Assembly: GCA_016748015.1 (NCBI GenBank)
Contig: JAAOMT010000040.1
Location: 1 to 64,000 of the forward strand
From: Geosiphon pyriformis
Taxonomy: Eukaryota > Glomeromycota > Glomeromycetes > Archaeosporales > Geosiphonaceae
Direction: 5' to 3'
DNA length: 64,000 nucleotides
Position 1 is the stretch's first letter, and every line of letters begins with the position of its first letter. The notes beneath the pieces are model-generated. The model did no database searches, was not told the origin of the DNA, and worked only from the letters and a program-made list of their open reading frames with translations. Below are positions 56,980 to 64,000 of the stretch, piece after piece. The position numbers were made by a program, and so were the translations under genes.

Positions 56980-58625
56980 AAATAGCTCTTCTTTTCTCTT
57001 TTTTCCCTTTGTTTTTCTTAATTATTTCTTTTAACTTACTTTTTTTTGTTGTAATAGAACCAATAGACTCTTTTGTTGATGATTTTGATTTGGAATTAGC
57101 TGGTTTAAAAACACACTCAAGCACCAAAAAAAAGTAAATAAAAAGTATATATTCTTGCAGTATGTTTTATAAAAGCCAAAAAAGCCTGATATAAGTGTTA
57201 GTGTAATTGACTTATATGCTGGTTTTTTAAGCCTTAAAGATATTAATGTCTCTAATAAAAAGTCTGTAGTGTTTTGAGATATCAAAGTTGACAATAAAGC
57301 CAGTAATATTAGTAGTTTATTAAATGTAAAATATATGAAAAACACAGTTGTTAAAAAGACTAGCTATATAAATTTAGATACTTTAATAGTTAATAAGAAT
57401 ATAAATAATACTATGCTACAAAAAACTCATACTTAAACATATATGTTGGGTCAATTACCAAAAACTTTTTCATTTATGAATTTAAGTAATAATAAAGATG
57501 TTTTAATGCTTCTGCTATTTAAGTTTAATAGCTTTAAGCAATTTTTATTAGTCAGATTATATGTTTCAAAAACATAAAGCTTTAGTTTGACAAAATTTTT
57601 TGCATTAAAAATTGAGCTTTCTGCTGTATCTGAAAAATTATCTGGTAATAAGTTGATGTCAAAAAATTTTTTTTATTGTATTAATAATTTTGGAAAAACA
57701 TTAACTCTTTTAAAATTTCTTGGTATAATTAGATTATTTTTTACATCTGAGTTTAATTTTAAAAAAACTAAGAAGTTGGCAATTAATAAAAATATTTTAG
57801 TTAATAATAATATTAAAATGGCAAACAAATATATGAATCAAGAAGTAATAATCAAAAAAATTTCTGTTAATTTTTCAATATTAGCTGTGGAATCAGTTTT
57901 TTTCAAATTTAATAAGATTATGTCTATTAAAATACAGTTAATTAGTCTTTGACAAAAAGCTTTGATGGAATTTAAGTCAGCTAAAATTGCCAATTTGGTT
58001 GTAGCCAAATGGTCTGTTCTCATAAAAAAAGATTCTGTTTATGTTATAAAAACTGTTGATAATAAACAAACATTGGTATTTAAAGATTGATATTAAACTT
58101 TGCAATATAAAAAGTATTAAGAGAAGCTATAATATAATTTGCCAATATAATATTTTTTAGATATTAGTATAATAAATATAATTGCTTAAAAAACAAACAA
58201 ACATCAAAATTTCTTAGGTTAGATCTGCTTATTGCTAAGATTATAAAAAAATAGAATTTTAAAGATCTGTTGAAATTTGATCATCTTGTTAAAGTTTAGT
58301 TAACTATTAATAATGTAAAAATGTCTAAGATTGCCAATATGATTCAAGATAATATAAAATTGACAAAAATTATTAAATATTTGTTAATAGTTAGGAAAAG
58401 ATATCAAAAATCCAAGTATTATAAATCATAGACATCTGAAAACATGATTATTCAGAAAGCAATTAAATAATATATGGAGAATTTTTGCTCTGATAAAAGG
58501 CAGATAATAAAAAATATTCTAAAATAACTTTTCCACAAAGTTGTTTTAGATCACTTAGTAATTAAAAATAAATTAGTTGTAAAGTCTAAAAAAGTAAAGC
58601 TTAGAATTGATAAGATCATAGAAAA
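56980..58625 (+). mobile_element. Internally deleted, decayed LINE (copy E)
   Basis: The 5' end near 56985 has the CTTCTTTTCTCTTTT-type leader. ORF1 remnants follow: 57587-57952 is an RRM-like block aligning with copy C (MNQEVIIKKISVNFSILAV, MSIKIQLISL), then ANLVVAKWSVLIKKDSVYV. After about 58190 the sequence jumps to the ORF2 segment between endonuclease and RT (LFHKVVLDHLVIKNKLVVK, matching copy C near 53300-53380), so the endonuclease is missing. It ends abruptly at the hAT-like element. Strong A/T drift and many stops. Confidence 0.75.
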
Positions 58626-58629
58626 TAGA

Positions 58630-61600
58630 GTTCTAATGTTTAGTCTAATTTGGTTCAAGTTTAATCAAACTACCAAACTAAACTGAACTCAAACAGAAAA
58701 TTTGGCAAAATTTCTAACTTAAACTTGAACCAAACTTGAACCAAACTTAAAATTACTAAACTTAAACTAAACCTAAACACATACAACAAGTTTGGTTCAA
58801 GTTTGGTTTGAAATTCATAAATATGTTCAGGTTTGACTATTAAAAATATTATATTATATTATATTATTATTTAATTTTTTTTTTAATAGTCTTTTTATTC
58901 ATAATTGAAAACACTGTATTGTTTTTATAGTTTTAGGCACTAAACAAGACCTTATATTTGTAATTATATTTCTATCTATAAAAAAAGTGTGTTTAGAAGC
59001 AATAAATAATCTTTGGATTGCCAAATAATTACAAGTTATATATGTAAAACAAGAAAATTGTGTTTAATATATCTAAATATTGAATTATTAATAAAATATT
59101 AATTTAGATAAATATTTTTTGTAATATATCTTTTATCATACTATTATATCTATTTTTTTATTGGCCATTTTTTTAGAGATATAATAATTAATTTTGTCAA
59201 GTTTTTTTTTCTTATTATCATCAAAGTTTGTCTTTAATATAGATTATATAATTAATGCTATAATATTATTAAAATTGTTATTTAACAAAAAACTGTTATT
59301 AGATGTTAATATAATATTTAGTGTATACTCCATTTTAAAGAAAGTATGTATTCTAAAGATTTATTTATTGTGTAAAAATTGGAAAACAAAATTATTTGAA
59401 TAAATTAATAATTTATAATTCTTTTATTTTATTATTATTATTATTATCCAAAAATTTTTTTTTTGTAAAATAATGAAATTTTTTTCTTAGATCTAATACA
59501 GTATAGAGCATTACAGTTGTATTTGTTTTAGAGTAATATTCAACCAATTTTTTTCTTGCTGTTTTAGCCATTGTAATAAGTAATTAATCTAATATTAAAT
59601 ATATTAAATAAATAACTAAATAAATACAATTAAGATTATAATACTTTACCAGATTCATTATTATTAACTGTATTTTTGATGTGATTAAGAATGATATTAA
59701 AAAGAGGAATAATCAAGAAAGCAGTATTATTTAAACTGGCTAATATTTTAACTGTAATATTTTTAAATGATTTAAAAAATTTAGCAATTTTATCAAAAAC
59801 AATTAACTGATCATGTAAAATAGCATATTAATAAAAGTTAATATGAATGTTAATAAAAATGTTTAATGTCTATAAATTTATAGTTAGAATTTTTGTATTC
59901 AAAATATATAGAATCAAAAATAAATGACTTGCTAATTTAAGAAATAACTTATTTCTAATCATATTGTAAGTAAAATTCTATTGGGTAGAACAATTCAAAA
60001 TAAATTTATAGTATTTAATTTGATATGTATTATAGGTATATTTAAAAAACTCAAAACATTAGAGTAAAGTATGAATTGCAAAGTTAAGTTTTTTAATCTT
60101 TAATTTATACAAAGTTTATATTAAAAAAATTTTAAGTAAATATATTTGGTTTGAGTTTTTAACAAATATCTTAGAAACATTACCTTTTATTTTATCTAGA
60201 GTTATTTATATTGCCAAGTTTAAAATATAATCAAAACATCAAAATTAAAAGTTCTCCAAGTTTTATTAAATGTTTTTCTTTTCTAATTTTTTTACTAAAT
60301 CTTTTACAAAAGTACCATTATTTGCAGTATTATTAAAAGTAATAGTAAGAAGCTGTTAAAAAAAAATTAAGTTATAACTAATAAAATTAATAATAAATTT
60401 GTATAAAAAAAAAGTGAATATAACTCTTTTTTAAACTTTTTTTTAATTTTTTTGGCTGAAAATTTGGCTTAAGACAATAATAAAAACCACTTAAGTTAAT
60501 ATTAAGAAAATACAGTTTTCAATATTATAAATACTGTGGTAACTCTAAGTCTTAGATAATACTAATGCCAAAAATTCAGCTCTGGAGCAATTATGAAAAC
60601 CAATTTAAGCCAATATTAAAAAAATGTAATTTTTAATAATATGAACACTGTAGTAATTTTAAGCCTTAAATAATACTAATGTCGAAAATTTAGCTTTAGG
60701 ACAATAATAAAAACCAATTTAAGCCAATATTGAAAAAATACAATTTTTGATAATATGAATACTATGGTAATTTTGAGCTTCAGATAATACTAATATGCTG
60801 TATAGTATGCCAATTTTATTATTGGCTATTGACTAACTCAAATTCATGCAAAAATATATATATGTATCTTTGATGTAATTTTATAATCTTTTAATATTTT
60901 AAAAAATTTATTTGCAATATTTATTCTATTATGTTATCTACTTATTAATCCAAAATCAATTATTGTTTGTTAAAAGTTCTAATTGTTATTGATATAATAA
61001 ACAATAGTAAAGACAAAGTCTTTGATTATTAAAAAATATTTAAAGATCTGATGTAAAAAAAATTTTAGATTTAATAGTATCTAAGTATATCTATTGTATT
61101 ATAAGTATAAGTAAAAAAAGAGATATTTTATAATAAAGATAGTACTTACTCTTAATTTTTGTTTACCCAAAACATAAAGTTTCATGATTTTATTTTTAAT
61201 TGTATTAACACAAACAAGTTGAGAAGTAAGGTTTAAATATTAGAATATTTTAATTAATTCAAAGTTTTCTATTATAAGAAGTGATTGTTAATAGTTAATA
61301 AGCCAAATAATAATTATGTTACAAAGTTTTTTATTATCAATGTCAATAGCAATTATTACAAAAAACTAAAGCAGTTTTCTAGTTAGATTGGCCAAAAATT
61401 ATAAAAAAAATAGCAATCTTATTTATTGAAATTTTTTTTTTAATTGACTTGCAATTTTTCTAAACATTTTGTTTTTTCTTATAATATTTTTCTGTTATAA
61501 CATATACTGTCTGATAAAAAGTTTCTAAATAGTGTCATAAGAATTTGGTAGTATTTGTAGTTCCACAAAAAAATGATTTATGTATATATTTTAAGACTAT

Positions 61601-62040
61601 ATATTTAGCTGTTTTTTTTTGTTTACTCAAACTTATCAAAATAGTTTTATATTTTATTTTAAAAACTACATTTTCTAAATATATTAATATTTGGAGTATT
61701 TGGATTATCAAATTCTATTATTTTAAATTTTAAATCTTTAGTAACATTAGATAATATTAACAATAAATTTATTTTAATAAGTTGAAAAATAAAGTTGTTA
61801 TACATACATAGTTTTATATATCTCTTTAACTGATTATAATAATTAAACAAAGTAATAATTAATAAACAAATAATATAAGTTATATTTTTTTTAATTTCAT
61901 CAAACTTGAACAAGCTCATAAACTTTGAATTAGACTTGAATTGAATTCAAACTTGTCAAAAAAGTTCAATGACAAATTTGAACTAAATTTATTTTAAAAA
62001 ATTGGTTTGGTTCAAGTTCAGTTCAGTTTAATTTAATTAG
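58630..62040 (-). mobile_element. Decayed hAT-like DNA transposon
   Basis: Both ends carry clusters of GGTTCAAGTTTGG-type motifs in inverted orientation (58640-58830 and 61890-62035), consistent with degenerate terminal inverted repeats. Inside on the minus strand, 59575-59440 translates to a segment with YYSKT and LYTVLDLRKKFHYF, matching the LDPRxKxxYF core of hAT transposases. Near 58970-59060, LAIQ then ASKHTF resembles the start of the hATC dimerisation domain. Near 61620-61545, CGTTNTTKFL with HYLETFY resembles a BED zinc finger lacking its first Cys. Stops throughout; inactive. Exact ends and target duplication are not resolved. Confidence 0.6.
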
Positions 62041-64000
62041 AACTTTAATACAATATTTTTTTTTAACAAAACTATTTTTTTTTCCAACTTACCAACAATT
62101 TTGTTAAAAAAACCCAAATAAATTATAAGTTTATTAATTTTGAGACTAAAAACACTGCTTAAAACCAAATTATCTTTAACAAACTGTTTAAATATATTAA
62201 CCAGAAAGCTAACAGGCTTAACAATCAACTCAACTAATACAGAAAGTTTGGCCAGATCAAATTCCAAAGAAAACAACCAAAACAATACCAAAGAGTTACT
62301 AATAATAACTAAAGAGAAAACAAAAAGTATTAAAGATAAAAACTCAAAAAAGCTTAAAGAAGCAAAAGCTTTAATATAAAATTTAAAACTTACAAAATAA
62401 GAGATAAACATCTTGAAAGGAAAAGATAGAAACACCTTATAATTTACAGCCAAATAGCTTATTTTTTAATATCTAAAACAGTACCAATTTTCAAAAGTTT
62501 TCTATTAGATATGGTATTTTTTAGTATATCAGTCTTGATAATTACAGCATCCAAATCAATTTAAGATTCAAACATAATCAGAGCAAACTGAAAATAATAA
62601 CCAGAATCAGAAAAGCAAAAAATAAAACACATTTAATTACCAACTTAAAAAATCATATTATTAAGAACAACCAAAAGAAAGATTAACTAACTTGGTCTTA
62701 AACCTATCACAAGACAGAATAATCTCATTTTGATTTACCAAAAAAAAAATTTTAACGTTATTTTTATTTATTAAAACTAATCAATGATTCAAAACAAATA
62801 CAACAGAGTCCAGTTTTTTAATATAAACAATTACATATTGCCAAATATCAGCAGATTTTAGCACAACACAAATAATTTTACCAAACACACCAAGAACTGT
62901 TTTGATATTAGTAATAAATATACCCAAAAGCATATTATATAGTGCAACAGTAGCAGAAAAAGAACCAGACTCAGAAACCACCAAAAACTTGGCAATTTTA
63001 AGAGTTGTTAAACAAACAAAGCTTGTAAACACAACTAAAAAAACAGCTTTCAAAAACTCTTAAAAAGCAAACTTTACATAAAAAAACTTTATATTGTCTT
63101 TTAATACCAATTTTGCATCCAAAAAATCATGTACAGATTGGAAAACAGTCTTAATATAAGTTAATTTGATCTTAAAAATAGTACTAAACACCAGAATAAA
63201 GACTATTTACTTAGCAAATTTTTGATAACTAATAATAGTTTTCCAAACATTATTAATAGCAATACCAAAAACCAGCAGAGAAAATGATTCAGTTTCTATC
63301 TGGTTAGTTCAGTTTTCAAGAACAGGTGACCTTATAAAAGATAGTTGTATTGCTTTTATAATTGGCAAAGATCTACTGGAAAACATCACATTTGGCAATA
63401 TAGTTAGTAATTAATCTTGGCTTATCTTAGATAATATGTCAAATAATATAACAGAAATCTCATTTAAGATCTTATTAACAACCACAAAAAAATTTAGTAT
63501 AATAATAGCAAAAACAAATAACCATTTCCACTTTTTTAAACTTTTGGTTTTTTTGATCATTTTTTTTAAAGAAGAGATATTAGTAGTACTTAGTATAAAA
63601 ACTATGAAAAAAAAACCAATTTGTTAATTAGTCTGTTATTAAAAATTTTTGGCCTCTTTAAAAAGATAGAGACAACATTAGAACTAATTTAAATGTGTTT
63701 CTTTAAGAGAATTTTGACTGATGAAAAACCAGTCAAAGATAAAGAAAATGCTTTAGTAATTACTAAAAGCAGTTTTTCATAATTATTGAATAAAAAAAAG
63801 GCTTCTAAAATGTTTTGTCTAGCTGTATCTACAACAAAAAAAACTTTTCTGGTTGAAACTTTGTAAAATACCAAAGAAAAAAATACTAGTTATAGTTTTT
63901 TTACTCTTTGCTTTGGTTGTAGTCATAAAATTAAAAAAACAAAGAGTTTTTTTAAGTTTTTTTCTTTATTTTTGTTATAGTAAAAAAATCTATAAGAGAA
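62041..64000 (-). mobile_element. LINE ORF1 remnant of a second subfamily (copy F), runs off window
   Basis: The minus-strand open frame 63053-62781 has an RRM-like block (VALYNMLLGIFITNIKTVLG, ADIWQYVIVYIKKLDS), and 62453-62037 has a coiled-coil-like stretch (FDLAKLSVLVELIVKPV, INKLIIYLGFFNKIVGKL). These fit the ORF1 of a LINE subfamily distinct from copies A and C; I know similar proteins from Rhizophagus-type genomes, from memory only. The 5' part lies toward 63990 and may continue past the window edge. It is truncated at 62040 by the hAT-like element. A/T-shifted, with many stops. Confidence 0.6.

Overview
The window looks like nuclear DNA of a fungus, most likely an arbuscular mycorrhizal fungus (Glomeromycotina). 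That placement rests on four observations: strong AT-richness, genes with many short introns, fungal gene families, and decayed non-LTR retrotransposons of a type I associate with Rhizophagus-like genomes. The organism is inferred; the gene families and intron structures are read from the sequence.

Layout. (1) 1-11.9 kb is a compact gene block: a urease accessory UreD gene (-), an MCM-binding protein gene (+), a GPH/SUT-type sugar transporter gene (-), and an NTE1-type lysophospholipase gene (+). The first pair diverge from 87 bp and the last pair from 199 bp. All exon phases close for the transporter (582 aa) and NTE1 (1414 aa). The MCMBP model (577 aa) has one tentative exon. (2) 11.9-28.2 kb is an AT-rich repeat island: a nearly full-length dead LINE (copy A, -), a heavily decayed LINE (copy B, -), a 5'-truncated LINE (copy D, +), and one copy of a ~1 kb non-coding repeat. 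(3) 29.2-36.0 kb holds one large hybrid histidine kinase gene (-, 10 exons, 1975 aa, phases closing). It has a 63-Gln tract, a GAF-like region, two PAS domains, HisKA/HATPase, a degenerate receiver and an intact receiver. (4) 36-47 kb has no gene I can support. It is extremely dense in microsatellites and contains a 183-base assembly gap. (5) 47-64 kb is a second AT-rich repeat island: the second ~1 kb repeat, a near full-length dead LINE (copy C, +), an internally deleted LINE (copy E, +), a decayed hAT-like DNA transposon (-), and a LINE ORF1 remnant of a different subfamily (copy F, -) that runs off the window.

Function. The genes are housekeeping or signalling functions rather than an operon-like system: urea nitrogen release (UreD), DNA replication/cohesion (MCMBP), sugar uptake (SUT), phosphatidylcholine turnover at the ER (NTE1) and phosphorelay signalling (histidine kinase). 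The most notable points are very small exons in two genes (one carries only the phospho-acceptor region of the kinase receiver), two GC-AG introns in the MCMBP gene, an ATGA stop/start overlap between LINE ORF1 and ORF2 kept in two copies, and a marked tendency for LINE tryptophan codons to have become TGA rather than TAG.
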